Program-made: the position numbers and the translations under genes
Part shown: piece by piece, positions 36,640 through 51,728 of the stretch
Position numbering within the stretch: the first letter of the stretch is position 1
Layout: every line of letters starts with the position of its first letter
The notes under the pieces: generated by a model
The model's input: only the letters and a program-made list of their open reading frames with translations
Told to the model about the DNA's origin: nothing
Databases searched by the model: none
Origin: Cacajao melanocephalus
Lineage: Eukaryota; Chordata; Mammalia; Primates; Pitheciidae
DNA: 64,000 nt
NCBI GenBank assembly: GCA_963573385.1
Contig: CAUYLG010059311.1
Coordinates: 105,277-169,276 of the forward strand
Reading direction: 5' to 3'

Positions 36640-37412
36640 AAGACTGCACCTTTTTTGACACACCTCCCACCAAGGAGGGTGGTCTATTTCTTCCGCTTGG
36701 CACTGAGCAGGCTTGAGATTGTTTTAACCAATAGAGCAGGGCTCTGCAAACTATTTTTGTAAAGAACCAGACAGCAAACATTTTACACTGCAAACCATAC
36801 GATCTCTATTGCAACTAACTCACTCTGCCATTGTAGTGCGAATTGTAGTGTGACAGTACATACATGATTGGACCATGACTATGTTCCCATAAAACTTTAT
36901 TTTCAAAAAAGACATAGCAGATGGATTTGGCATTGGGCCATAGTTTGCTGATCCCTGCAACAGAATGTGGAAGAAGAGATGCTTTGTGACTTCTGAGACT
37001 CTGTTATAAAAGGCCATACAGCTTTTGCCTGGGTCTCTGGGAACCTTCACTCTTGGGAAGCTCCCTGTTGGAGCTTGGCTACAGTTCTGCAGGAAGTTAA
37101 AACCATAGAGAGAGGCCATATGCAAGTTCTGTGGTCAACAGCCACGGCTAGCCCAGCCTTTGTGTCATCCCAGCCCAGGCACTGGATCTGTGAGTGAAGA
37201 AGCCTCCAGATGGTTTCATTTCCAGCCTTCAAGTCACTCCTCAGCATGTGAGTCATCCCAGCTGAGGCCTGGACAATATGGGGCAGAGACAAAACATTCA
37301 CACCATGCCCTATCTGAATTCCATAAAGATAATAAAATTGTTGTTTTTATGTTGTTAGGTATAGAGGTGTGGTTTGTTTTGTAGAAATAGGTAACTAGAA
37401 CAGTGACTGACT
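36640..37412 (+). repeat. MLT1 (MaLR) LTR, split by a hAT MITE
   Basis: The left part ends ttgttttaaccaatag. After the MITE it resumes as agaatgtggaagaagagatg, ttataaaaggccatacagct, gggaagctccctgttgg, gataataaaattgttg (poly(A) signal area), ggtgtggtttgttttgtaga, ataggtaactagaac, all in MLT1 order. Confidence 0.82.
36737..36957. mobile_element. hAT-type MITE inside MLT1
   Basis: Inverted termini cagggctctgcaaactattt and, on the right, catagtttgctgatccctg. Imperfect 8-bp TSD caatagag / caacagaa, the length expected for hAT. Its termini and interior (gtctctgtcgc-like, ccattgtagtgcga) are related to the larger hAT element at 15.6-18.0 kb. Confidence 0.88.
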
Positions 37413-37859
37413 AAAACTCTAAGAGCACACACTGAAGGCTAAAAATCTCACAAAAGGAAGTTGGAGTCAAATAATTCAATTGAAAATATTTATGCCTTTT
37501 TTCAAAAACAAGTTATGCTTTTTAATTTTAATTTTAATTTTTTTGGTGGTCTTTATAAACTAATTAAATGGTTTATAGAAATCTTGTCTCTGAAAATGAA
37601 AAACAGTAGTTTGTTCCTTTTTTTCTGTTTGTCTATTTTGTATTTTTTCAATCAAATCTATTAAAAATTTGTACTCAAATTTGGGCAAGAACTGCTTTAG
37701 TGATTTTTGTATTTCTTCTTGGATGAAATACAACATTGGCTAACATTTTTAAGTTAAAACTATAAGCTCTCTATCTGCGTCTGGATATACTCTATCTGTG
37801 TCTGTGAATGTGTAATATTTTCTTACCTCTACATGATATTGACACAATATTTTTTTCTT
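37413..37859. other. AT-rich intergenic sequence, nothing recognised
   Basis: Holds three tandem aattttaatttt-type units near 37,520 and a tctatctg...tctatctgtgtctgtg near-duplication at 37,770-37,805. Confidence 0.45.
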
Positions 37860-38130
37860 GGTCACTTTGCCAGCCGGGACCTTCAGCCAGCAACGCACCG
37901 CTCCCCAGCCTGGACCTCGCTTGGCCATGCTACCTGCTGCTGGAGCTGCCCCACTCACTTGGCCCACCCCAGCTGAGTCTGGCTTGCATACCAGCTCAGC
38001 CTGAGGCTGTGCCAAGCACACCCCAGCAGACAGCCCCCTGTACTTTACTCATACCAGTGTGGTTCCTTAGCTCTTGTCCTACATCCAAGAAGAATGAGGA
38101 TATGCTGACAGTTGAAGGGTAAGGGTGGGC
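37860..38130 (+). other. GC-rich segment, possible LTR/ERV leader fragment
   Basis: About 270 bp of C-rich sequence in an AT-rich setting, with ccaagaagaatgaggatatg near its end. The style resembles U5/leader parts of class I endogenous retroviruses, but I cannot confirm this. No CpG island. Confidence 0.35.
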
Positions 38131-39000
38131 AGAGAAGCCAATTTATGCTTTTTAAATGTCATCTATTTAAAGAAACTTGTAACATCTTGTTCAGACGAAC
38201 AAACGAACACTCCAGTGTAGTAGTCAATCAAAAAGAATTAAGTGAAGATGAAATCAGGACACTGAAACAAAATTAAAACTAAAAATTCTGAACAGGAACA
38301 AAAACATAAAGAAACACACAACAGCAAGACTCAGAAGCTCAGTGCAGAAAAAGAGAGTAAGGAACAAGGTGAAAACATTTGACTTTTAACCCTTGAAAAG
38401 AAGAAAAACAAATAATACCAAAAAACTTTATTTAAATGTTTATTCTTTTGAGAAAATAAAACCTACCTCTAGATGGACATAGCCTGATTAAATCTGGGAG
38501 GGTCTCTTTACTCCTAATATCTTTCAAACACCAGATAAATTCTGGTGACAAGGTCCTGAGAAAGCCCTTTGAGACAACAGCATCTTTCCAACTGCTCTGT
38601 TGGAAAACAGCAGGAATAGCTGCTAGAGATCTCTGACAGCTGCCTTCAGGAAGAATGCCTCCAGGAAGTAAGGGACTCATACTTCTTTTCTGTGATCACC
38701 GATGCTGTGGTGAACATAGCAGAGGAAGAACCCCAGCCCGGGGCAGTGAGGTTTATTGATAAGTCTCTTAACTGACAGAGAAATGTGTAAGCTTCCTGCC
38801 TCATGAAGCTGATGCAGACATTTGGTTGTGTGATCTCACAGTACAAAAATTGAGAAATGGGGACTAACTGTGGAGTACTGTTGTGGCCAGGTAAACATTA
38901 CGGCCAATAGATTTTCTTCAAAAATGGAGGTTGCTGCTTCAAGACTTAACAGAAATATTCCCAAACTATCTACACATTCTGCTCTTCCTGTGTCTTAAAT
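38131..39000. other. Intergenic sequence, nothing recognised
   Basis: A-rich to 38,430, then mixed sequence. The minus-strand frame at 38,432-38,680 has no recognisable features. Confidence 0.45.
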
Positions 39001-39012
39001 ATGTGGTTGGCA

Positions 39013-39328
39013 GGCCAGGCACAGTTGCTCACATCTGTAATCCCTGCACTTTGGGAGGCTGAGGCAGGAGGATCACTTGAAGTCAGAAGTTTGAGACCAG
39101 CCTGGTGAACATGGTGAAACTTTTTTCTACTGAAAATACAAAAATTAGCTGGGCATGGTGATGACCACCTGCAATCCTAGCTACTGAGGAGGCTGAGGGA
39201 GGAGAATCTCTTGAAATCAGGAGGTGGAGCTTGCAGTGAGTCAAGATCATGCCACTGCACTCTAGCCTGGGTGACATACTGAGACTCTGTCTCAAAAATT
39301 TAAAAATTAAAACTAAAAAATTAAAAAC
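39013..39328 (+). repeat. Alu (sense)
   Basis: ggccaggcacagttgctcac start and a degenerate TAAAA-type tail. TSD taaatatgtggttggca / taaatatgtggctggca (17 bp, 1 mismatch). Confidence 0.97.
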
Positions 39329-39675
39329 TAAATATGTGGCTGGCAAAATCAGTGCCTATTATGGGAATATCTGTTGTATTATGAAGGATTGAGGAAGCGT
39401 GTTCTTTTATTCATCCATCACCACAACTGCTTCTAGAACTTGACTATGTAATTTCTGTCCTTTTTCAGAACAGCAAAGAAAGGAATAATGAACGGAAGGC
39501 AATTCGTCATTCTCAATGGACAGACAGGAATGATGCTTTTGAAATTTTACTGGATCTCCTACCAGCATTTGTTTTATGTTTAGAGGTATAAATGGTGACA
39601 CAAGTCTCAGATGACATAACTGTATAGCTGGCTGAGTGTTTGTATTCCGCAGTGCATTAATGGATTTTAATTTCT

Positions 39676-39811
39676 TTTTTTATTATTATTAATAGAGACA
39701 GGATCTCACTACGATTGCCAAAGCTGCTCTCAAACGCCTGGGCTCAAGTGATCCTCCCATGCTGGCCTCCCAAAGTGCGGGGATTACAGGTGAGAGCCAT
39801 CACTCCCGGCC
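39676..39811 (-). repeat. Alu left monomer / FLAM-like (antisense)
   Basis: Only one Alu arm, about 125 bp (agagacaggatctcactacg to cactcccggcc), without a second arm. Confidence 0.85.
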
Positions 39812-39839
39812 TTGATTTCATTTTTATAATTGTTCTTAA

Positions 39840-40224
39840 AAATGTCCTATCTTATGAGAGGCTTTGGAAAAAAATCTCTAGGGGGAAAATCTCTGATCTT
39901 TTCTTTGCAGCCCGGCAGCTTCACGGTGGTATCATTAACACTAATGAAGTACTGGAAAATATTAAAACTTATCATGAATTTGAGGAAGGCATAAATTTGA
40001 TAACCAAATTTGATATTCAAATAAAAGTCTCTGGGAAATTCTGCAGAGCTCAGCAAGGTAACTCAGAATCTCAACTAACCTCTGAGAGTTATTATAAGGA
40101 ATCTGTGTGTTCCAACAGTGCAGCACATTACTCTGGAACACAAAGATTTATTCTCAGAACAGTGCCTCATATCTCGCAAATGCTGATCTCTGGCACCTTC
40201 TGCCATGGGACAGCTCAAATTTAA
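39840..40224 (+). other. Open stretch of unknown nature downstream of FLAM
   Basis: The frame that begins in the Alu monomer stays open for about 128 codons of non-Alu sequence (for example ARQLHGGIINTNEVLENIKT, EFEEGINLITKFDIQIKVSG) to the stop at 40,222. Composition looks protein-like in its first 70 codons. No splice sites, Kozak ATG or homology are recognised. It may be a fossil ORF or chance. Confidence 0.25.
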
Positions 40225-40624
40225 CACATCAGAAAAACACCAAGCTGACTTTAACTGAAGTGGCTGAGCCAATCTTAACATGCTCTCAGCCAATTTCATT
40301 GTTGGAGGATCAAGTGGGAACACAGAGAGAAAGAAGCAGAGCTTCCATCCACATTTTTGAGGCTCTCCATGTGCCTGACATCAATAACCTAATGTTTACA
40401 CATTGTTGAAAGTCCTGTGTACTCTTCCTATAATGAAGATTGAAAATGAGCACTATGAAAGTAAATGAAAGCATCTCAAATTATAGCTGAAAAAAACTTC
40501 ATAAACCAAAGGTTAAATAACTTGGTTTTGCTTAACATAAATTTTGATATAAAACATGATCTGGATTTAACTGTAGGTGTACATATCAAACTCTATACAG
40601 CAAATAAGAACTTCCTACAGGTGA

Positions 40625-41083
<459 letters not shown>

Positions 41084-41282
41084 TAAGTCAATCATTGAGT
41101 ATCTTTGCCTACAGGCCTCAGATTGAATACACTAGCCATTGATAATCTGCCTGCTCTATTTAAACAAGCACTGATTGCTCACACCTTAAAGATCCTTGTT
41201 TCTGTTCCTCCAGAAGATAGCACTAAAAGTGCTGAATTCCATTTCTGCATACTTTCTGGTGCTGGCACTCTGGAATTGTTTT

Positions 41283-41514
41283 TTTATTTTAGTTTTTCAA
41301 TTTTTTTTTTTTTTGAGACAGACTCTCACTCTGTCACCCAGGCTGGAGTGTAGTGGCACAGTCAGGGCTCACTGCAGCCTCAATCTCCCAGGCTCAAGTG
41401 ATCCTCCCACCTTGGCCTCCTGAGTAGCTGTGACTATAGGCACACGCCACCATACCTGGCTAATATTTGTATATTTTGGTGAGATGGGTTTTTGACATAT
41501 CGCCCAGGCTGGTA
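41283..41514 (-). repeat. AluJ-like (antisense), 5' truncated
   Basis: gagacagactctcactctgt start, breaking off after cgcccaggctggt. TSD gaattgtttt at 41,273 and 41,515. Confidence 0.94.
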
Positions 41515-41524
41515 GAATTGTTTT

Positions 41525-42080
41525 AAAATCATTTCAGACACAGCATTTAGTATCATTGTGGATCCAGTACTTTGAAATTAAGTTAGCTATCAGTACGTTG
41601 AAGGAATAAATTTTGGGTAGGTGTAGGAGGAATGAATATGTTTTATAAAATGTCACAGTGAATCTGACAACTCAACTTTCCCTAGTAGGACTTTTACAGA
41701 TGCTGTTAAAAACCTATAACGCACAGTTTGGGAACTACCAGAGAGTGAGAGAAGCAGCTCACCCAACAAGGGTGTCATTGTAAGACTGTTCTTTATCAAG
41801 TGACCCTGAAAGAACAAGTTTGAATGGAAGAGCCTGGCATCGTTGTTCTTCTGCTTGTTGCTGTTTGCACTGCTTTGTTGAGCTGATATCTTCCCAAGTC
41901 ATAAGCTTTTTATTAGGTTTTATTTCATGTTCAAGACAGAGTCAGAAGCCCTGGATACAGACAGCTGACGTGTCTGGTCTCTTCTCTTTTCATAACTATG
42001 TCTACCTCATCTAGATTCAAAATCAAAACCTGAAAAACTGGCTACAACAAATGTTTTGTGGTTTATCTATAAATATGATA
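41525..42080. other. Intergenic sequence, nothing recognised
   Basis: No gene or nameable repeat. Confidence 0.5.
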
Positions 42081-42098
42081 GAAAATACAGCTGTTATT

Positions 42099-42419
<321 letters not shown>

Positions 42420-42424
42420 TTATT

Positions 42425-43439
42425 TTTGGTTAGAAATATCAATTTTGTACAGCTTATTTCAACCTAAATAAAATGTGAACTTATAAATTTTTGTTTTAAA
42501 AAACATTTCTTTATTGATCTATACTATCAGAGTTGCTGTTGAGAAGTCAGATACCACTCCAATTCTTTATCCTTTTCAGTGATTTTATTTTCCTCTCTAT
42601 TGGGTTCTTTCTGTCTCCAATGTTCTGACATTTTATAATAATGTGCTTTGGAGTAGATCTTTACTTTGCCTGTTATGCTGGTCCCTTGAAATTGGGAATT
42701 CACGCCCTTCATTTCTTTGTAATATTGCTGAATTATTTCTTTTCTCTTTTCTTTCTCTGAGTTTAGTTATTGTCTAAAGACTTAGAATCAATAGAAAGAA
42801 ATGTCTGGGTTAAGATAAGGGGTTGGGGAGACCAAGGTTTTATCACGCAGGTGAAGCCTCCAGGTAGCAGGCTTCAGAGAGAATAGATTGTAAATGTTTC
42901 TTATCAGACCAAAGAGTCTGTTCTATCAGTAATTCCAAAAGGGAGGAGGGTAGAATGAGGCATGTCCAACATCACTTCCCATTACGGCCACAATAGTTTT
43001 TCAGGTCAACTTTGGAATGCCCTTGGCCAAGAAGAGGGATCCATTCTAATGGTTGAGGGGGCTTCAAATTTTATTTTTCGTTTACGGTAGGTTGCCAGGC
43101 ACATCCATTTAAACTGCTGTGGTGCAGAAGTGATTTCTCTTTTTGTTGCTATCACTACTTTTATACTTAAATTTGGCCAACTATTGTATACTGAAAATAT
43201 AAATAGAGCATACAGATTTCAATGATGAGTTACTTTGTTGATAAAGAACCTTGTAAGCAAAAAAAAAAAAAAAAAGAAACTTGTTGGTGAAGTGTTAGCA
43301 AAAACCTTTTCTTTCCTGAAAATTTGACTTTTGGACAACTTTCTACCTCTTTTCCACCGGCAACCTGATAAGGACTCTGATATTGTGATATAATAAGAAA
43401 TATATATTTGGTCTTCACCTCCAGTTTCTGGTACACAAA
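42425..43439. other. Intergenic sequence; possible ERV fragment at 42,780-43,080
   Basis: The phrases ttatcacgcaggtgaagcct and gcttcagagagaatagattg look like an endogenous-retrovirus-related repeat, but I cannot name it. The rest is featureless apart from a 17-A run at 43,259. Confidence 0.35.
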
Positions 43440-43883
43440 TTCTAAAATTCTTGTAACTTCCTGAGTGACAGGAGTGACAGGAGCATTTTTTGTTAAAATT
43501 GTTGGTTTTTATCCCTGATTCCAGGCACAGAGCTTCTAAAACCCTTGGAATTTTCTGAGTAATCGAGGTGACAGGAGCATCTTTTGTTATTTACAACAAG
43601 CTCCTTTCGAGGGTACATGAATTATGTTAATTAGATGGCTGGTGGCTGGAAGCCCATAGATAGCTTCAGGATGGGCACTGGTTGCCAGAGGAACCAAACA
43701 TGTGATTAGAGAATTGGAACTTTCAACCCTACTCACCACTGAGGGAGGGGAGAGAAAAGCTGGATTGAGTAAATCGCCAGTGGCCAGTGATTTAAGCAAT
43801 CACGCCTATGTAATAGAACCTCCATAAAAGCCCTAAACAAAGGGCTTCAGAGAGCTTCTGAGTTGGCAAACACATTGAGCCGC

Positions 43884-44764
<881 letters not shown>

Positions 44765-45262
44765 CTGAGAGGGTGAGGTGCCCAGGGAGGGCACTGGAGC
44801 TCTGCATATCTCCCCTGTTTCACACCTTGTCCTCTGCCTGTTCATCATTATCCTTTATAATATCCTTTATAAATAAACTGCTAAATGTAAGTATAATGAT
44901 TTCCTGAGTTCTACAAGCCCTTCTAGCAAATTATTGAACCTGAGGAGAGGGTCGTGGAAACTCCCACTTTATAGCCATTAAGGCAGAAATATGGGAGGCT
45001 CAGACTTGTGATTGGCATCTGAAGTCTTGTGGGCAGTTTTGTGAGACTGGGCCCTTTCACCTGTGCCATCTGATACTAATACCAGGTAGCTAGTATCAGA
45101 ATTGAATTCAAATGAATTGTTGGCCACCCAGTTGGTTTCTGGAGAGAAGGTGAATTTGATCATTGGCATGGGGACAAAAACCACATATTTGGTGTCAGAC
45201 ATGTTCTATGGGTAAAAAATTGATCATAGTAATACAGTTGCCCCTTGAACAAATTGGGCACA

Positions 45263-45764
45263 GCCCAAAATATGCCATTTTGGCATATTGATTATTTTGA
45301 GCTAAAGGCAATTGAGAACTAGCTGACTCCAGGAAAGCTTTTTACCTCCCCATCAACTATCCAAAATAAAGTCTAAATTTCCCTTCTGTAAAGGAATTTT
45401 ATATTTATAAAGGAAATTTTCATTAGTAAAAATGTCTGTACAAGGAAGAGAGCTACTCTCTGTATCTGAGAGACTTAGCTGCATAAGGCAAACTTTATTT
45501 ATCACACATTTCCTCTTCTCCCTTTCCCATGATTTGCCTCCCCCTCAACAGAAGCTTCTAAACCCCTATTTCTTTCTGTAACTCAGGATGATATGTAAGT
45601 CTCAATCATCTGGCTGCCTCCTTGAGTTTCATATTTTTGTGAAATTCCCATGAATACGTATGTAATTAAAACTGTTCTTCTCCTGTTAATCTGTCTCTCA
45701 ATTTAATAATCAGGCAGTCACAGAACCTGGAAGGGTAAAAGGAAGCATTTTTTCTCCCCTACAA
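45263..45764 (+). repeat. Solo LTR (ERV1-like), family uncertain
   Basis: tgggcacagcccaaaatatg at the left. The right half has gaatacgtatgtaattaaaa, ctgttaatctgtctctcaat and ends ttttctcccctaca. This fits an LTR whose R-U5 ends in CA. Confidence 0.55.
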
Positions 45765-45810
45765 TTATCTTGTGAATTTGAATGTTTAATCCAGATTAAG
45801 AAGACCATGA

Positions 45811-46260
<450 letters not shown>

Positions 46261-46598
46261 CTATATGTTGCCACCATTGCCATCAATGCCCAAGAGAAAG
46301 GCTGAAGGGAATGCCAAAGAAGATAAGGACAAACCACAGGGAAGATCCACAGGTTGTCTGCTAAGCATGCTCTGCCAAAGCCAGAGATGAACCCTAAAAA
46401 TGCCCCTACAAAGAAGGGAGAGAAATTATCCAAAGGGGAGAAGAGCCAATACTGACAAAGAGGTGAATAACTCTGCAAAAAATGGAGATGTCAGAATAGA
46501 GAAGGCACAGAAAACTGAAGGTGCTGGAGATCTCAAGTGAAGTATGTGCATTTTTGATAAATCTGTACTTCTGGTGAATGTACAGTTTGAAACACTAT

Positions 46599-47721
46599 TA
46601 CAGCCCAATGGATTCTTCCTGCTTGCTGCACAGAAAAGCCCATACACTGAGACAGCAGTGTTGCAGTAGAGAAAGAGTTCAATTATTGCAAGGCAGCTGA
46701 GTGGATGGACAGGAGACATTTCTCAAATCCACCTCCCTGAAAGCTTGGAAGCTAGGGTTTTTAAGGATAATTTGGCAGGCAGGGGGCTAGGGAATGAGTG
46801 TTTCTGATTAACTGAGAATGGAATTGAATCATAGCCATGTCCAAAACAGTGTTTATTTGTTGAGTCAATCTCTGGGTGGGGAGTCACAGGACTGGTTCAG
46901 TTAGTTCCTTGGTATGAGTCACAGGTCTAGGTGGACTCAGCTAGTTGCCAGAATGCAAAAGTCTGAAAAATATCTCAAAAACGAATCTGAGGTTCCACAA
47001 TAGTAAATTATCTATAGGAGCAACTGAGGAAGTTACAAATCTTGTGATCTGTAGCTACATCAGCTCTGAGCAGTAAAGAATTATAGAAAAATCAAGCTAG
47101 CGAACAACAACTGGTTATTGTTTAACCATACCCACATTTTAGCAAAATTCAGGTCCCTCCCATAATCTTAACCTTGTGGCCTTTCATTAGCTTTACAAAG
47201 GCAGTTTAACTCCCCAAATGGGGTCAGTTTGGGGAGGGACTATTATCATCCTTTCTTCAAAATTAAACTATAGGCTGGCTGGGTGAAATGGTTCATGTCT
47301 GTAATCTCAGCACTTTGGGAGATCAAGGTGGGGAGATCACTCAAGCCCAGGAGTTCAAGACCAGCCTGGACAATATAGTGAGACTCCATCTCTACAAAAA
47401 ATTTTAAAATTAGCTGGGTGTGTTGGCATATGCCTGAGTCTCAGCTTCTTGGGAGACTGAGGTGGGAGGATCACTTGAGCCCAGGAGGTTGAGGGTGCAG
47501 TGAGCTAAGATGGTGCCACTGCACTCCATCCTGGGTGACAGAATGAGACTAAACAACAACAACAACAACAACAACAAAACAAAACTACACACTAAATTCC
47601 TCCCATAGTTAGCTTGGCCTATGCCCAGGAAGAGCAAAGGCAGTTAGCATGTGAGGTTAGAAGCAAGATGGAGTCAGGTTAGATTTCTCTCACTGTTATA
47701 ATTTTTGCAAAGGAGGTTTCA
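46599..47721 (-). repeat. LTR (class I ERV-like) inserted in the HMGN2 pseudogene
   Basis: It interrupts the retrocopy 3' UTR exactly between acactat and atacgat, a degenerate 5-7-bp TSD. The minus strand reads tgaaacctcctttgcaaaaa, ccatcttgcttctaacctca, ggaggaatttag and ends near aatccattgggctgta. Without the Alu it is about 815 bp. Family not named. Confidence 0.7.
47273..47580 (+). repeat. AluJ-like (sense) inside the LTR, with (AAC)n tail
   Basis: ggctggctgggtgaaatggt start. The tail has become (AAC)n at 47,553-47,578. Confidence 0.95.
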
Positions 47722-48509
47722 ATACGATTTTTTATGAAGTTTTATAAAAATGCAGAATGCTATTTTACTTTTTTTAAAGTTATGTTGTTAGTACACAAAA
47801 CATTTTATTTTATGGGGAGAAAGGGGTATACATCACTAATAGAGTGTCTCTGAATCTGGATTGATTGATGTGGGGAAAACACCTTTCCATACTAGTTTTG
47901 AGAGACTGCCTCTTGGCTGCTAGAAGAAGAAATTTATTGATGTTGACACACATAGCCACCTTAGCACAAACACCCTGTAGGTGTGGAAAAACTAAAATTA
48001 ACTTTTATGTCCTTCTCTCCCTTTCCACCTTCGGCATTGACTTAACTCCTTTAAACCCAGACACCTGTTGGGACCTAACCTCCAGTAGTTGGTTACCAGT
48101 GTGTCAGGCAATCTAGATTTTCCAGTGATGCCACTGAGATGGCACTCCTCAAAAGAGTGGCAGTTCCATTTGTAGACTATGGGTCTTCAGATATATTCTG
48201 CCATTTTCATTTCATTTCCTGAAAGTCAGGGTCTGTTTGTAAAAATGTGTTAAATAATATGCTAAATGTGGAGTGTCAACCGTCAGTTGAAACTTTCCCT
48301 ATTCAGAGCATCAGACAAAGATTTCACTGCTTTTTATAGTGGCTTTCTGATTTTGATGGTCCACTGAAGGAGGAAGTTTGAACGTTCTTGTACGCTGTTA
48401 ACAATTGTCTGCCCATGTCCTGCCTGAAATATCATAATTGTTTATGAAGAGTATCTTTAATAAAGCTGGATACAGTTTGATTTGGGAAAAAATATTAATT
48501 ATAAGAGCA

Positions 48510-49137
48510 AACACTAGAAACAACTGTAGGAAAATGGCTAAGCTAATTACAATATAATATTTAAATTAAATCTTATTTAATTAAATAAGTTACATTAAAA
48601 AGATAATCATTAATTTTAAAAAGCATTAATGCAATGTTTACATGATAATATTAAGTGAAAAAAGCCAAAAAAGTATATACATTTTACATATGTACATATC
48701 AACTATATTAAAAATATACAAAGAAAAAAAGTCTGGAAATAACATAATCCATCAATTCTAAAGATGCATTCTCCACCAACACACACCATTCTCTAAAATT
48801 GGGTCATATTTTATACCAATGCATTAAATGTAGTGTCTTGTTTTTTCTAAAAAGCTATTGGAATATTTGAATTTCCATTAATGTATTACTTTATTTTTAT
48901 GTCAACAAGCATATCTGGGTAGTGAGATTATGGGTCATTCTATGGTCTTCTTTGTTCTTTACTATTGTTTTTAATTATATTTTAAATTTTTAAGGAGATT
49001 GCTATGGGAAACTTTAGGCAAATTCTCTATTATTAACATGTAATGATTTGTTTTCATTTTCTTTTAGTAAGACAATGGAGCTAATGAATTATGATTATTA
49101 AGAAATTTTTGATAGGATTTGTGTGATCCTTCCCAGA
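48510..49137. other. AT-rich intergenic sequence, nothing recognised
   Basis: Very AT-rich (runs of aaattaaat, tatattaaaaatata). No gene seen. Confidence 0.5.
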
Positions 49138-49180
49138 CTCTGTGTGTGTGTGTGGTGTATGTGTGTGTGTGTGTGTGTAT
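49138..49180 (+). repeat. (TG)n microsatellite, interrupted
   Basis: (TG)n with a gtgtat break in the middle. Confidence 0.95.
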
Positions 49181-49261
49181 TACAATATGGAAAGAGTATG
49201 TGCAATGTTTGCAGAACACATGTAAGAAGTCACACTCTTCTTCGTTAATGTTTACTTGCTA

Positions 49262-50140
<879 letters not shown>

Positions 50141-51198
50141 GAAAAAGGGAATCCTAGTACACTGTTGGTAGGAATGCAGACTGATACAGCCATTATAAAA
50201 AACAGTATGGAGGTTCCTAAAGAAATTAAAATTAAGGCCAGGCATGGTAGCTCAGGCCTGCAATCCTAGCACTTTGGGAAGCTGGGGCTGGCTGATTGCT
50301 TTAGTCTAGGAGTTTGGGACCAGCCTAGGCAACATGGGAAAACCCCATTTCTACGAAAAATACAAAAAATTAGCCAAGCATGGTGGTGCATGCCTGTTGT
50401 CACAGCTACTCAGGAGGCGGAGGTGGGAGAATCACCTGAGCCCTGGAGGTTGAGGCTGCCGTGAGCCAAGTTCACACCACTGCACTCCAGTCTGGGCAAC
50501 CAAAGAGAGACCCTGTCCCAAAAAACAAAACTACCATATGCCCTAGCAATCCCTCTTCTGGGTTACATACCTGAAGAAGATGAATTCACCATCTCATAAA
50601 AATATCCGCACTCCCATGTTCATTCACAATAGCCAATATACGGAAACAATCTAAATATCATCAACAGATGAATAGACAAAGAAACTGTATCTATATAATG
50701 CAATACTATTCAGCCACTGAAAAGGAGATCCTGTCATTTGCCACAACATGGATGGACTTCAGAGGACATTGTGCTAAGTAAAATAAGCCAGACACAGAAA
50801 GAAAAAAATACTGCTTCATCTCATTTATATGTGGAATCTTTGAAAAAAAAAAAAGTCAAATATATAGAGATAGAGAGTAAAACAGTGGTTACTAGCGGTT
50901 GGGTGGGAGGAGAGGAAATGAGGACACATAAGTCAAAGGTTACAAAGTAGCAGGTGAGTAGGATGAATAAGTCTAGCAATCTAATGTGCATCATAAGGAC
51001 TAAAGTTAATAAAATTGTATCAGATTAGGGATTTTTGTTAAATAAGCAGATTTTAGTTGCACTTTTCACACACACAAAAAAGTAACTATGTGAGATTATA
51101 GATATGTTAATCTGCTTCACAATAGTAACCATTTTCTTATCCATATGTATCCCATAATATTGTTGTAAACCTCAAAATACACAATAAAATTTATTTTA
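50141..51198 (+). mobile_element. L1 3' segment (sense, L1M/older L1), split by an Alu
   Basis: L1 ORF2 end: gttggtaggaatgcagactg, cagtatggaggttcctaaag; after the Alu, accatatgccctagcaatcc, actcccatgttcattcacaa, acatggatggacttcagagg, then a 3' UTR with aatgaggacacataagtcaa, ctatgtgagattatagatat and an A-rich end. 5' truncated and mutated. Confidence 0.9.
50236..50526 (+). repeat. Alu (sense) inside the L1
   Basis: ggccaggcatggtagctcag start and short tail. L1 resumes at aaactaccatatgccc. Confidence 0.95.
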
Positions 51199-51214
51199 AA
51201 AATAAATGGCTAGG

Positions 51215-51511
51215 GCTGGGCACGGTGGCTCTTACTTGTAATCTCAGCACTTTGGGAGGCCAACGCAGGCAGATCACTTGAAGTCAGGAGTTCACAGCCT
51301 GGCCAAGGTGGCGAAACCCCCTCTCTACAAAAACATACAAAAATTAGCTGGGTGTGGTGGTGCGCATGTAATCCCATCTACTTGGAAGACTGAGGTGGGA
51401 GAATCACTTGAACCTGGGAGGCAGAGGCTGCATGAGCCAAGATGCATCATTGCACTCCAGCCTGGGCAACAGAGCAAGACTCCATCTCAAAAAATAAAAC
51501 AAAAATAAAAT
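51215..51511 (+). repeat. Alu (sense) at the end of the L1
   Basis: ggctgggcacggtggctctt start. TSD aaaataaatggctagg at 51,199 and 51,512. It inserted at the L1 poly(A) end. Confidence 0.97.
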
Positions 51512-51728
51512 AAAATAAATGGCTAGGTAATTATCCCAATGTCATTTATTTACTAATCTTTTCCACACTGATTTAAAATGATGCCTGAGTAATATACAAA
51601 ACTCTCATATGGGCATTCTATTTTTAGACTCTCAATGCTGTTCCCTTGAAGTATAGATTTCTGTATAATATACCAAACTGTTTTAATCATTGTAACTTTG
51701 TGACTAAATATCTAATTAGGTCAGTGTA

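Noticed and set aside
38432..38680. 82-codon minus-strand ORF, possible small gene
   Set aside because: No start context, splice sites or family resemblance; length is within chance expectation here.
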